NCBI RefSeq assembly: GCF_009755815.1
Contig: NZ_WRPK01000008.1
Span: forward strand, 288,619 to 352,618
Length of the DNA stretch: 64,000 nt
Direction: 5' to 3'
Origin: Flavisphingomonas formosensis
GTDB lineage: Bacteria > Pseudomonadota > Alphaproteobacteria > Sphingomonadales > Sphingomonadaceae
The position numbers were made by a program, and so were the translations under genes. This document shows positions 36,335 through 45,720 of the stretch, in pieces. How positions within the stretch are numbered: the stretch's first letter is position 1; each line of letters begins with the position of its first letter. A model generated the notes under the pieces. It searched no databases and was not told the origin of the DNA. It saw only the letters and a list, made by a program, of their open reading frames with translations.

Positions 36335-37107
36335 GCCGCGCGGATCATCAGCGGCGCGAAAGCCGCATCCTGGCTGACCGCCACCTTGCCCTGGCGCGCC
36401 AGTTCCAGCACCGCCAGGAAGCTGGAGGCGAGCGCCGAACGGCGATAGCCCTCGTCCAGCGTCTCGGGCAGGAAGCGTTCCAGCGCAGTCCATTCGATAC
36501 GGTGGCCGATAAGCGCCTCGATGCGGTGGATCGCCTGATCCAGCGACATCACCGGCCGGCGCGAGACGATGTGCACCGCCGGCTGGTTGCGCGCCTTGAT
36601 CGCGCCATAGGCAGTGATCAGGTCGAACAGGTCGGCATGCCAGTCGGGCTTGCGGATCACCTGCAGCCCTTCCGGCGCACCGCGCAAGAAAACCTCGCGG
36701 CCGATCCGGTCGCGCGCCATCAGCCGGGCGCCCGCTTCGCGCATCGCGTTGAGCCGCTGCAGCCGCAACTGCAGACGGAAGGCCAGCTCCTCGGGCGAGG
36801 GATCGGCCTGCTCGTCCTTGGGCAGCAGCAGGCAGGATTTGAGATAGGCGAGCCAGGCCGCCATCACCAGATAGTCGGCAGCGATCTCCAGCTTGAGCGC
36901 GCGGGCATCGTTGATGAAGGCGAGATATTGCTCGACCAGCGCGAGGATCGAGATTTCGCGCAGATCCACTTTCTGCGCGCGGGCCAGCGCCAGCAGCAGA
37001 TCGAGCGGCCCCTCCCACCCGTCCAGCGACAGGGTCAGCGTTTCCCCCGCAGCGGGCGCGGCCGGCGGGGCGTCGAATTCGTCGTCAAAGGCAGGATCGA
37101 GTTCCAT
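36331..37107 (-). CDS. scpA: Segregation and condensation protein ScpA
   Basis: A 258-residue kleisin of the SMC-ScpAB complex that compacts and segregates the chromosome. LDGWEGPLDLLLALARAQKV (N-terminal kleisin motif), DLREISILALVEQYLAFI and EIAADYLVMAAWLAYLKSCL are family features, and a C-terminal winged helix follows. It precedes scpB in an operon with nagZ and argS upstream. Confidence 0.95.
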   Translation of the reverse strand: MELDPAFDDEFDAPPAAPAAGETLTLSLDGWEGPLDLLLALARAQKVDLREISILALVEQYLAFINDARALKLEIAADYLVMAAWLAYLKSCLLLPKDEQADPSPEELAFRLQLRLQRLNAMREAGARLMARDRIGREVFLRGAPEGLQVIRKPDWHADLFDLITAYGAIKARNQPAVHIVSRRPVMSLDQAIHRIEALIGHRIEWTALERFLPETLDEGYRRSALASSFLAVLELARQGKVAVSQDAAFAPLMIRAA

Positions 37108-37196
37108 GGACCGAGGGAGAGTGTGTCAGAGGAACGTCAGATACAAGCGACATCCTCATTGATGCTCGCCATCAAGGACGGAAGCTGATGACGACG

Positions 37197-38204
37197 TCAT
37201 GCCTGCGCCAGCAGCGCATCCCGCTTGGCGACCAGCACCTCAAGCGTTTCCGCACTGCGCTTGTCGACGACGGTGGCCATCGCCCGATCGAGCCGCAGCT
37301 TCGCCTCCGCGCCGATCTCGCCCACCGCGTCGGCTACGGCGATCATCTCCTCCATCACGCCCGAGCAGTGCAGCACGATGTCGCATCCCGCCGCCAGCAC
37401 GCCGGCCGCACGTTCCCCGAAGCTGCCGGCGAGCGCCTGCATGCCGAGATCGTCGGACATCAGCAGCCCTTCGAAGCCGATCTGCCCGCGGATCACCTCG
37501 TTGATGACGATGGGGGACAGCGTCGCGCAGCGATCCTTGTCCCACGCGGTGTAGACGACATGCGCGGTCATCGCCATCGGCGCGCCGTGCAGGGCAGCGA
37601 AAGGCTCGATGTCCCGCTCCAGCTCTGCGATCTCGGCGGTCACCACTGGCAACTCGACATGGCTGTCCGCCATAGCGCGGCCATGCCCGGGAATATGCTT
37701 GACCACACCGACCACGCCGGCCGCCCACAGGCCCTCTATCACCGCGCGGCCGAGCGCGGCGACACGCATCGGCTCGGATCCGAACGCGCGGTCGCCGATG
37801 ATGTCGTGGCCGCCGGGATCGCGCACGTCGAGCAGCGGCAGACAGTCGACGGTGATGCCGAGCTCGCAGAGCGTGACGCCAATCGCCTGCGCGTTCACCC
37901 GCGCCGCCTCGATCGCGCTGACCGGCGACACGTCATAAAGCGCGTCGAAGCGCTCCGCTGTCGGGAAAGCCGGCCATTCCGGCGGCTGCAGCCGGGCGAC
38001 ACGGCCACCTTCCTGGTCGATCAGGATCGGCACGTCGCCTCGCGCTGCGATCTTGCGCAACTCGTCGGTGAGCGCGCGAAGCTGCGCGCGGTCCACGCAG
38101 TTGCGCTTGAAGAGAATATAACCCGCCGGATCGGCTGCCGTGAAGAAGGCACGCTCGGCATCGGTGAGTTCGGGGCCGGCCAGGCCGAAGAAGATCGGTT
38201 TCAT
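37197..38204 (-). CDS. nagZ: Beta-N-acetylhexosaminidase NagZ
   Basis: A 335-residue glycoside hydrolase family 3 enzyme that removes N-acetylglucosamine from muropeptides during cell-wall recycling in the cytoplasm. The active-site loop GVVKHIPGHGRAMADSHVEL (about residues 158-177) carries the His-Asp dyad; LIDQEGGRVARLQPPEWPAF and FEGLLMSDDLGMQAL (nucleophile Asp) are further signatures. It follows the SPOR gene. Confidence 0.95.
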   Translation of the reverse strand: MKPIFFGLAGPELTDAERAFFTAADPAGYILFKRNCVDRAQLRALTDELRKIAARGDVPILIDQEGGRVARLQPPEWPAFPTAERFDALYDVSPVSAIEAARVNAQAIGVTLCELGITVDCLPLLDVRDPGGHDIIGDRAFGSEPMRVAALGRAVIEGLWAAGVVGVVKHIPGHGRAMADSHVELPVVTAEIAELERDIEPFAALHGAPMAMTAHVVYTAWDKDRCATLSPIVINEVIRGQIGFEGLLMSDDLGMQALAGSFGERAAGVLAAGCDIVLHCSGVMEEMIAVADAVGEIGAEAKLRLDRAMATVVDKRSAETLEVLVAKRDALLAQA

Positions 38205-38259
38205 GGCCAGCGGCCTAGAACAATGTGCCGCGGAATTGAACCCCGCGGCATTGGCTCCC

Positions 38260-39144
38260 TCAGTTGACGACCGAGCAGCTCTCGCCTGCGACGCGCAGCT
38301 TGCTGCAGAGCGTCGAGGCGGCCGAAGAAGACCCCGCCGAGGCGCGCAGTCGATAGAGGGTTCCGCTGTCGGTCTTGACCTGCGTCACGCTCTTGCCGAG
38401 GCCACCCAGGAAGCCGAAGCGACCGGAAAGCGACGCCCAAGCTTTGTTGGCCGCGGCTTCGCTGCTGAACGCGCCGAGCTGCACCTGGCCGCCGCCACCG
38501 CCACCCGCGCTGACCGCGGTGGAAGGCGCGACCTTCGCGGTCGCCAGCTCCGGCTTTGCGGGCGCCTTGGGCACCGGCTTCGGCGGTACCGCTTCGGCGA
38601 GCTTGGGCACCGGCGCAGCCGGCTTTGGCGGCAGCGGCTTGGCGACGGGGGCCGGCTGAGGCGCCTGCGCCGCCGTAGACGGCGGCAGCTTGACCGTGGT
38701 CACGGGCTTGGCTGCCGTCACCTTCGCATCTTCCTTCAGCGTCGCCTTGGGCAGCGCCGGTGTCGGCGCCTTGACGGTGGCGACCGGCGCTTCCGGCATC
38801 GCGCCGAGGTCGATCGCCGCGTTGAGCTCCGCCCCCTGGCTCGCGGCATAGGCGGTGTCGCCTTCGCCCGCGACGTTCATTCCGCCGGCATCGTCGGGCT
38901 TGATCTTGTAATCGCCCTCCTGCGCCTCGATCAGCTTGCCCGATCCGGTCACCGTCTCGGGCCGGTTGCGCAGCCAGAATACGCCCCCGACGATCAGGCC
39001 GATGGCGACCAGCGCGGCCACGACGCCCGCGATGAGACGGGCGACGGAAACCCCTTCCTCGCCATCCTCATCCTCGACCGCTTCCAGCCAGGGAAGACGA
39101 TCCTCGTCCGCTTCCGTCCGATCCCTGCCGAAATCGGTCATCAC
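38260..39144 (-). CDS. SPOR domain membrane protein
   Basis: 294 residues. A single helix [19 protein letters not shown] (about residues 42-60) anchors it, followed by a long Ala-, Pro- and Lys-rich linker and a C-terminal SPOR domain ([31 protein letters not shown]) that binds denuded septal peptidoglycan. It probably works in division or wall remodelling, as suggested by nagZ beside it. Its start overlaps the argS stop by 4 bases; ATG at 39141 is one codon further in. Confidence 0.92.
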   Translation of the reverse strand: MMTDFGRDRTEADEDRLPWLEAVEDEDGEEGVSVARLIAGVVAALVAIGLIVGGVFWLRNRPETVTGSGKLIEAQEGDYKIKPDDAGGMNVAGEGDTAYAASQGAELNAAIDLGAMPEAPVATVKAPTPALPKATLKEDAKVTAAKPVTTVKLPPSTAAQAPQPAPVAKPLPPKPAAPVPKLAEAVPPKPVPKAPAKPELATAKVAPSTAVSAGGGGGGQVQLGAFSSEAAANKAWASLSGRFGFLGGLGKSVTQVKTDSGTLYRLRASAGSSSAASTLCSKLRVAGESCSVVN

Positions 39145-40868
39145 TTCATCTCCTCGGCCGCGGCCACCCCCATGACGGCAAGGCCATTGCGAATAATTTG
39201 CCCGATAGAATCGGCCAACGAAAGTCGCGCGGATGTGGTTTCCATATCGTTAACCACCAAAAAGCGGCGCGAGGGATCGTCATTGCCCCGATTCCAGACA
39301 CTGTGGAAGGCCGCGGCAAGGTCGAAAAGATAGAAAGCGACGCGATGCGGCTCGTGATTCGCCGCGGCCGATTCGATGATCCGCGGGAACTGGGCGCTGA
39401 GCTTCACCAATGCCAGTTCCTCGGCATCGAGCAGCGTGAGGTCCGGCTCCGCAACCGGAGCGAGCCCCTGCTCGGCCAGGCGGCGATGCAGCGAGCGCGT
39501 CCGCGCATGCGCATATTGCACGTAGAAGACGGGATTGTCCTTCGACGCCTCGACCACCTTGGCGAAGTCGAAATCCATCTGCGCGTCGGCCTTGCGGGTG
39601 AGCATGGTAAAGCGCACCACGTCCTTGCCGACCTCGCGCACCACGTCGGCCAGGGTCACGAACGAGCCAGAGCGCTTCGACATCTTCACCGGCTCGCCGC
39701 CGCGCAGCAGCCGCACCATCTGGACGAGCTTGACGTCGAGCGGCACCGCGCTGCCGGTCAGCGCCTTCACCGCCGCCTGGATGCGCTTCACCGTACCCGA
39801 GTGATCGGCGCCCCAGATGTCGATCAGCATGTCGGACCGGCTCGCTTTTTCGGCATGATAAGCGAGGTCGTTGCCGAAATAGGTATAGCTGCCGTCGGCC
39901 TTCTTCACAGGCCGGTCGCTGTCATCGCCGAATGCGGTGGCGCGGAACAGCGTCATCTCGACGGGCTCCCAATCGTCCGCCGCCTCGCCCTTGGGCTTTT
40001 CGAGCACGCCCTCATAGACGAGCCCCTCGGCGCGCAGCCGGTCGAGCGCGGCATTCACCTTGCCGGCTCGCTGCACCTCGGCCTCGGACGAGAAGAGATC
40101 GTGATGGATGCCCAGCAGCGCGAGGTCTGCGCGGATCATGTCCATCATCGCCGCCACCGTCTTCTCGCGGAACAGCGCCAGCCACTCGCTCTCCGGCGCG
40201 CCGACATAGCGGTCGCCAAATTCGGCGGCGAGCGCCTGGCCGACCGGGATCAAATAGTCGCCGGGATAGAGGCCTTCCGGGATGGTGACGGTCTCGCCCA
40301 GCGCCTCGCGGTAGCGCATATGCGCCGAGCGGGCGAGCGTCTGCACCTGCGAGCCGGCATCGTTGACATAATATTCGCGCGTGACCTGATAGCCCGCATA
40401 TTCGAGCAGGGCGGCGAGCGCATCGCCCACTACCGCGCCGCGGCAATGGCCCATATGCATCGGCCCGGTCGGGTTGGCCGAAACATATTCCACGTTGACG
40501 CGCTTGCCCGCGCCCATGTGCGATGCGCCGTAGCGCGCGCCCTCGTCCAGGATCACCTTCAGCTCCTGGCGCCACACCTCGGGCGTCAGCCGCACGTTGA
40601 TGAAGCCCGGCCCGGCGATCTCGACGCTCTCCACCTCGGCGAGTTCGCCCAGCTTCGGCGCGATTAGCCCGGCCAGCGCGCGCGGATTGGTGCCGGCCGG
40701 CTTGGCCAGCACCATCGCGGCGTTGGTCGCCAGGTCGCCATGCGTGGCGTCCCGCGGCGGCTCCACCGTCACGTTTCGACGCTCGATCCCCGCGGGCAGG
40801 CTGCCTGCCGCTACGAGGCTGTCGAGAATGCCGTCCAGGCTGGCGGCGAAACGGGCATAGAGGGTCAC
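39141..40868 (-). CDS. argS: Arginyl-tRNA synthetase
   Basis: A 575-residue class I synthetase that charges tRNA-Arg. The HIGH-like motif is [19 protein letters not shown] (about residues 131-149) and the KMSKS-like motif is [20 protein letters not shown]. The N-terminal ArgS additional domain and the C-terminal anticodon-binding DALR domain ([20 protein letters not shown]) are present. It heads the argS-SPOR-nagZ-scpAB-tatABC block on this strand. Confidence 0.97.
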   Translation of the reverse strand: MTLYARFAASLDGILDSLVAAGSLPAGIERRNVTVEPPRDATHGDLATNAAMVLAKPAGTNPRALAGLIAPKLGELAEVESVEIAGPGFINVRLTPEVWRQELKVILDEGARYGASHMGAGKRVNVEYVSANPTGPMHMGHCRGAVVGDALAALLEYAGYQVTREYYVNDAGSQVQTLARSAHMRYREALGETVTIPEGLYPGDYLIPVGQALAAEFGDRYVGAPESEWLALFREKTVAAMMDMIRADLALLGIHHDLFSSEAEVQRAGKVNAALDRLRAEGLVYEGVLEKPKGEAADDWEPVEMTLFRATAFGDDSDRPVKKADGSYTYFGNDLAYHAEKASRSDMLIDIWGADHSGTVKRIQAAVKALTGSAVPLDVKLVQMVRLLRGGEPVKMSKRSGSFVTLADVVREVGKDVVRFTMLTRKADAQMDFDFAKVVEASKDNPVFYVQYAHARTRSLHRRLAEQGLAPVAEPDLTLLDAEELALVKLSAQFPRIIESAAANHEPHRVAFYLFDLAAAFHSVWNRGNDDPSRRFLVVNDMETTSARLSLADSIGQIIRNGLAVMGVAAAEEMK

Positions 40869-40955
40869 TGCGATCGATCCGCTGGTTTCGGGAAAGGCGG
40901 GCCCTTAGCGCATATGCCCCGCAACGTCATGCTTAAGTTGGGAATGCGCTACCCA

Positions 40956-40984
40956 CATCCTCCCCAGCGAAGTTGGGGAGGATG
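40956..40984. terminator. Hairpin after the flavin monooxygenase gene
   Basis: CATCCTCCCC (40956-40965) and GGGGAGGATG (40975-40984) form a perfect 10-bp stem with a 9-base loop, 4 bases past the stop of the minus-strand monooxygenase gene. There is no T-tract. A similar ATCCTCCCCC hairpin is at 44823-44846, so this may be a repeat family used as a transcript end. Confidence 0.5.
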
Positions 40985-40988
40985 ACGA

Positions 40989-42335
40989 CTATTCCGCCGC
41001 TTCGGCCCGCTCCGCAAAGAACCGGTTCTCCGGCCGCGGCAGGCCGAGATGGTCGCGCAGCGTCTCGCCCTCATATTCCGTCCGGAAAAGGCCGCGCCGC
41101 TGCAGCTCCGGTACCACCTTGTCGACGAAATCGTCGAGACCTTCGGGCAGATAGGGGAACATCATGTTGAACCCATCCGATCCCTCGCCATGCAGCCATT
41201 CTGCCATTTCGTCGGCAATGGTCGCAGGCGTGCCGACGAAGGCGAGGCCGGAATAGCTGCCCGCCTTCTCGGCCAGCTGGCGGATGGTGAGGTTCTTCGA
41301 TCGCGCCGCCTCGATGATCCGTTCGCGGGCGCTCTTGCTGGCGTTGGTCTCCGGGATCTCGGGCAGCGGGCCGTCCGGATCGAAGCCCGAGACGTCATAG
41401 CCCAGCATGCCGTTCAGCGAGTGGATGCCGCTGTCATAATGAACCAGGCTGTCGAGATGCGCGCGCTTGGCCCGCGCTTCCTCCACCGTCTCGCCCACCA
41501 CCACGAAAGCGGCTGGCAGGATTTTGAGATGATCGGGATTGCGGCCGATCCGCTTCATCCGGCCCTTCACGTCGGCATAGAAGCGCTGTCCTGCCGCCAG
41601 CGTGGATTCCGCGCCGAAGATCACTTCGGCGGTCTCGGCCGCCAGCTGCCGTCCCGGCTCCGACGCACCGGCCTGCACGATCACCGGCCAGCCCTGCACG
41701 GGCCGGGCGATGTTGAGCGGCCCGCGCACCGACAGGCTCGGGCCCTTGTGGTCCAGCACGTGCAGCTTGTCGGGATCGAAGAAGATCCCGCTTTCGACGT
41801 CGCGCAGGAAGGCGTCGTCGGCGAAGCTGTCCCACAGGCCGGTCACGACATCGTAGAATTCGCGCGCCCGCACATAGCGCGCATCATGATCCATCTGCGA
41901 TTCATAGCCGAAATTGAGCGCCGCGTCGGGATTGGCGGTGGTGACGATGTTCCACCCTGCCCGGCCGCCGCTCAGATGATCCAGCGAGGCGAAGCGCCGG
42001 GCGATGTGGAAGGGCTCGTCGAAAGTCGTCGATGCGGTAGCGATCAGCCCGATCTTTTCCGTAACCGCCGCCAGCGCGGACAGCAGGGTAAAGGGTTCGA
42101 ACGAAGTGACGGTATGGCTGCGCTTGAGCGCCTCGACCGGCATGTTCAGCACGGCGAGATGATCCGCCATGAAGAAGGCGTCGAACTTCGCCTCCTCGAG
42201 GCGCCGGGCGAAGCGCTTCAAATGGCCGAAGTTGAAATTGGCGTCGGGATAGGCGCCGGGATAGCGCCACGCGCCGGTGTGGATGCTCACCGGGCGCATG
42301 AACGCGCCAAGATGGAGCTTACGGGAATCGGCCAT
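40989..42335 (-). CDS. LLM-class flavin-dependent monooxygenase (NtaA/SnaA/DszA type)
   Basis: 448 residues of the bacterial-luciferase fold. KLHLGAFMRPVSIHTGAWRY at the start, FARRLEEAKFDAFFMADHLA, SGGRAGWNIVTTANPDAALN and GWPVIVQAGASEPGRQLAAE place it in the NtaA/SnaA/SoxA/DszA group, which oxidises sulfonates, sulfones, nitrilotriacetate or similar with reduced FMN supplied by another reductase. ATG at 42335 is chosen; a GTG one codon upstream is possible. It is followed upstream by a sulfate-binding protein gene on the same strand, so organosulfur use is likely. No reductase partner is adjacent. Confidence 0.9.
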   Translation of the reverse strand: MADSRKLHLGAFMRPVSIHTGAWRYPGAYPDANFNFGHLKRFARRLEEAKFDAFFMADHLAVLNMPVEALKRSHTVTSFEPFTLLSALAAVTEKIGLIATASTTFDEPFHIARRFASLDHLSGGRAGWNIVTTANPDAALNFGYESQMDHDARYVRAREFYDVVTGLWDSFADDAFLRDVESGIFFDPDKLHVLDHKGPSLSVRGPLNIARPVQGWPVIVQAGASEPGRQLAAETAEVIFGAESTLAAGQRFYADVKGRMKRIGRNPDHLKILPAAFVVVGETVEEARAKRAHLDSLVHYDSGIHSLNGMLGYDVSGFDPDGPLPEIPETNASKSARERIIEAARSKNLTIRQLAEKAGSYSGLAFVGTPATIADEMAEWLHGEGSDGFNMMFPYLPEGLDDFVDKVVPELQRRGLFRTEYEGETLRDHLGLPRPENRFFAERAEAAE

Positions 42336-42427
42336 CACCCTGCCCTTCCTTGCTGTGCGACCGCCTGCAGATCGGAACGCTGGATAGCCGCTTCAAGATT
42401 GTGCGACCGCGAAGAGCGCGCCTTTTT

Positions 42428-43417
42428 CTATCGCCGCGGATCGTAAATCTGGTCGAACGTGCCGCCGTCGGCGAAATGCACCTTCTGCGCCTGCGCCCAG
42501 CTTCCATAATCGTGCGCCAGGGTGAACAGCTTGATAGGCCGGAAGCGCGCCTGATATCGCGCCGCCACCGATTTGCTGCGGGGACGATAATAGTTCCGCG
42601 CGATGATCTCCTGCGCAGTGGGCGTGTAGAGGAAGCGCAGATAGGCGTTGGCGACCGCGGCTGTGCCATGCCGCTGCACATTCTTGTCGACCACCGCGAC
42701 AGACGGCTCGGCGAGGATCGAGACCGATGGATAGACGATCTGATAATCGCTGCCGCCAGCTTCCTTCAGCGCCAGCAGCGCCTCATTCTCCCATGTCAGC
42801 AGCACGTCGCCCTGGCGGCGCTGGATGAAGGTGGTGCTGGATCCGCGCGCGCCGGAATCGAGGACGAGGACGTTGCCGTACAGCTTCTTGACGAAGGCCT
42901 GCGCCGCCTTGTCCGATCCATAGGCACGCTTGCCATAGCCCCACGCCGCCAGATAGGCCCAGCGCGGCGCGCCGCCGGTCTTCGGATTGGGCGTGATCAC
43001 GCCGACGCCGGGCTTCGCCAGATCGTTCCAGTCCTTGATGCGCTTGGGGTTGCCCTTGCGCACGAGGAACACGATCGTCGAATAATAGGGCGTGGAATTG
43101 ACCGGCAGCCGCTTCTGCCAATCCTTCGCGATCAGCCCGCTCGCCGCGATCTCATCGATGTCGTTGGCGAGCGCGAGCGTGACCACGTCCGCCTGCAGCC
43201 CGTCGATCACCGATCGCGCCTGCTTGCCCGATCCGCCGTGCGACTGCTTGATCTCAACGCTGCGGCCGGTCTTGTCCTTCCACGCCTTGGCGAACACGGC
43301 ATTGATATCGCGATAGAGCTCGCGTGTCGGATCGTAGCTCACGTTCAGGATCGTCTCGGCCGAGAGCGGCGCCGCTATGAGCGCCCCGGCCAGGATCGCG
43401 CCGATCAATCTGTTCAT
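42428..43417 (-). CDS. Sulfate/thiosulfate ABC transporter substrate-binding protein
   Basis: A 329-residue periplasmic protein of the Sbp/CysP family. A signal peptide [20 protein letters not shown] (cleaved before ETILN) is followed by [20 protein letters not shown] and [26 protein letters not shown]-type [18 protein letters not shown], and [20 protein letters not shown], all known from sulfate-binding proteins. No permease or ATPase gene of the transporter is beside it, so it is an orphan here. With the monooxygenase it suggests sulfur scavenging. Confidence 0.92.
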   Translation of the reverse strand: MNRLIGAILAGALIAAPLSAETILNVSYDPTRELYRDINAVFAKAWKDKTGRSVEIKQSHGGSGKQARSVIDGLQADVVTLALANDIDEIAASGLIAKDWQKRLPVNSTPYYSTIVFLVRKGNPKRIKDWNDLAKPGVGVITPNPKTGGAPRWAYLAAWGYGKRAYGSDKAAQAFVKKLYGNVLVLDSGARGSSTTFIQRRQGDVLLTWENEALLALKEAGGSDYQIVYPSVSILAEPSVAVVDKNVQRHGTAAVANAYLRFLYTPTAQEIIARNYYRPRSKSVAARYQARFRPIKLFTLAHDYGSWAQAQKVHFADGGTFDQIYDPRR

Positions 43418-43614
43418 GCCCGTCTCCCTATTGTGGCAGGACCGATAACACTACCGAATTAGTAGTGAAGTAGTTTCGGCTATGCGGCGCCCAAGCCCAC
43501 CTTTTCGACAATCAAAGCCGCCCGGCCGCAAAGCGCGGCAGTTGAACCGCGATCGGCAGCGATCCTAACCCAAGCGGCGGAGATGGCCTCTCACGGGCAG
43601 CAGAGGGACAGACG

Positions 43615-44817
43615 ATGGCGCAACCGGTGCATTTCGATCCGTATGGGCAGGCCTATCTTCACGATCCCTATTCGATCTACGCCCGCCTGCGCGACGAGGC
43701 GCCCGTCTACCACAACCCCGAGATGAAGTTCTGGGCACTCTCACGCTACGATGACGTCGTCATGGCGCATCGGGACGCCGCGACGTTCAGCAGCGCGGGC
43801 GGCGTCACCATCGAAGGCACCGAGGCGGCAATGCCGCTGCTGATCGTCAAGGACCAGCCCGAGCATAATTGGGCCAAGGGCCTGGTGGTGAAGCTGTTCA
43901 GCCGGCCGCGCATGGCCGCACTCGACATCTTCATCCGCCGGCGCGCAATCGAGCTGCTCGAGACCGCCTATGAGAAATATGGGCCGGACGGCGAGTTCAA
44001 CTTCGTCAGCGAGTTCAGCGTCGAGTTGCCGCTGAGCGTGATCAGCGAGCTGCTCGGCATTCCCGAGGAGCTGCGCGCCGAGGTCCACGAACTCGCCAAC
44101 ACCACCATCTATCGCGGCGAGAGCAGCGATCCCGAGGCGCAGGCCCGCGCGATGATGCGCACCATCGAGCTGTACACAGGCCTCGCCGCCGACCGCCGCG
44201 CCAACCCGCGCGACGACGTGATCACCACGCTGATCAACGAGGAAGTGACCGACGAGCAGGGCGTGAAGCACAGCATGAGCGATTTCGAGATCGCCGTGCG
44301 CTACAATGAGATGGGTTTTGCGGGCCACGAGACGGTCGCCAAGGCGATCCCCAATGCGGCGATGGCCTTCCACCGCTTCCCCGCCGAACGCGCCAAACTC
44401 ACCGCCGATCGCAGCAAGATGGCCAATGCCGTCGACGAGATCCTCCGGCTCGAGCCGCCGTCCCAGCTCCAGGGCCGCACCACCACGCGCGACGTGACCC
44501 TGCACGACGTCACCATCCCCGCCGGCCAGCGGGTGATGCTCTGCACCGGCAGCGCCACCCGCGATCCGCGCGCTTTCGAAAACCCCGACGTGCTGGACAT
44601 CGATCGCCCGCTCGACAATCGCTCGGTCTTCTTCGGCTTCGGCGTGCACAAATGCCTCGGCATTCACCTTGCCCGCCAGGAGATCGCGATCGCGCTGGAC
44701 GAGATATTGACGCGCTTCCCCGATTTCGAGGTCGATCCCACCCGCACCACGCGCGCGGTGATGAGCAACGTGCGCGGTGTGAGTACGCTGCCGATCGTGC
44801 TGGGGAAACACGCCTGA
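43615..44817 (+). CDS. Cytochrome P450
   Basis: A 400-residue soluble bacterial P450. The I-helix reads GFAGHETVAKAIPNAAMAFH (about residues 238-257), the K-helix ExxR is in VDEILRLEPPSQLQGRTTT, and the heme-binding FGFGVHKCLGIHLARQEIAI has Cys347 as ligand. Early residues (DPYGQAYLHDPYSIYARLRD) are typical. Thr in the I-helix is present. Redox partners (ferredoxin, reductase) are not nearby. Substrate unknown; oxidation of terpenoids or aromatics is possible. AGAGGGA is 9 bases before the ATG. It converges on the CitE-like gene. Confidence 0.95.
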   Translation: MAQPVHFDPYGQAYLHDPYSIYARLRDEAPVYHNPEMKFWALSRYDDVVMAHRDAATFSSAGGVTIEGTEAAMPLLIVKDQPEHNWAKGLVVKLFSRPRMAALDIFIRRRAIELLETAYEKYGPDGEFNFVSEFSVELPLSVISELLGIPEELRAEVHELANTTIYRGESSDPEAQARAMMRTIELYTGLAADRRANPRDDVITTLINEEVTDEQGVKHSMSDFEIAVRYNEMGFAGHETVAKAIPNAAMAFHRFPAERAKLTADRSKMANAVDEILRLEPPSQLQGRTTTRDVTLHDVTIPAGQRVMLCTGSATRDPRAFENPDVLDIDRPLDNRSVFFGFGVHKCLGIHLARQEIAIALDEILTRFPDFEVDPTRTTRAVMSNVRGVSTLPIVLGKHA

Positions 44818-44822
44818 TTCCC

Positions 44823-44846
44823 ATCCTCCCCCAAAGGGGGGAGGAT
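44823..44846. terminator. Bidirectional hairpin between P450 and CitE-like gene
   Basis: ATCCTCCCCC (44823-44832), loop AAA, GGGGGGAGGAT (44836-44846), at the meeting point of two convergent genes. No strong T-tract on either strand. Confidence 0.6.
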
Positions 44847-44855
44847 AAAGAAGGG

Positions 44856-45713
44856 CTACACCGCCTCGACGATCGCGATCGCGCGCTTCGCCTGCACCAA
44901 GTGTAGCCGCTCGACCATCTTGCCGTCCACCCGGATCGCGCCCTTCGACGCATTTTCCGGCTCGTCGAACGCCGCCACGATCTTGCGCGCCCATGCCACC
45001 TCGGCCTCGCCGGGCGTGAAGGCGGCGTTGCAGATGTCGATCTGCCGCGGATGGATCAGCGTCTTGCCGTCGAAGCCGAAGCGGCGGCCCTGCGCGCATT
45101 GCTGCGCCAGCCCTTCGTCATCTTCCAGCGCATTGTAGACGCCATCGAGGATCGCGAGGCCATAGGCGCGCGCAGCCGCGACCGACAGGCCCAGGATCGC
45201 CTGGAACGGCTCGCGCAGCACGCCCTGTTCGCCCCCGGTTTCCTTCGCCAGATCGTTGACGCCCATCACGAAGCCGGCCAGCCGCGTGTCGCGCGCGGCC
45301 GAGGCGATATCGTCGAGCCGAAGCGCCGCGCGCGCCGTCTCGATCATCACCCACAGCACCATGCCATCGGGCGCATCCTTCAGGAAGGCATCGCAGGCGC
45401 GCACCTCCGCGCCATCGCTGATCTTGGGCACCAGCACCGCGTCCGGCCCCGCCGCGGCGAGCGCGGTCAGATCCTCGGCGCCCCACGGCGTGTCGAGCCC
45501 GTTGGCGCGCACGATCAGCTCGCGCCGGCCGAAGCCCCCCTCCTTCACGGCGGTCAGCGCCTGCTCGCGCGCCAGCGCCTTCATGTCGGGCGCCACCGCA
45601 TCCTCGAGGTCGAGAATCACCACGTCGCACGGCGCGCCGCGCGCCTTCTCGATCGCGCGGGCATTGGAGGCAGGCAGATAGAGCGCGCTGCGGCGCGGAC
45701 GGATATCGGTCAT
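44856..45713 (-). CDS. HpcH/HpaI aldolase, CitE-like CoA ester lyase
   Basis: A 285-residue TIM-barrel lyase of the CitE/malyl-CoA lyase group. RRSALYLPASNARAIEKARG, CDVVILDLEDAVAPDMKALA (metal-binding Glu and Asp), LIVRANGLDTPWGAEDLTAL, and GRRFGFDGKTLIHPRQIDIC near the end are characteristic. It cleaves a hydroxyacyl-CoA such as citramalyl-CoA or malyl-CoA to acetyl-CoA and a keto acid. It is 7 bases after the outer-membrane factor gene's end region, but function is unrelated to efflux. Confidence 0.9.
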   Translation of the reverse strand: MTDIRPRRSALYLPASNARAIEKARGAPCDVVILDLEDAVAPDMKALAREQALTAVKEGGFGRRELIVRANGLDTPWGAEDLTALAAAGPDAVLVPKISDGAEVRACDAFLKDAPDGMVLWVMIETARAALRLDDIASAARDTRLAGFVMGVNDLAKETGGEQGVLREPFQAILGLSVAAARAYGLAILDGVYNALEDDEGLAQQCAQGRRFGFDGKTLIHPRQIDICNAAFTPGEAEVAWARKIVAAFDEPENASKGAIRVDGKMVERLHLVQAKRAIAIVEAV

Positions 45714-45720
45714 GCTCGGC

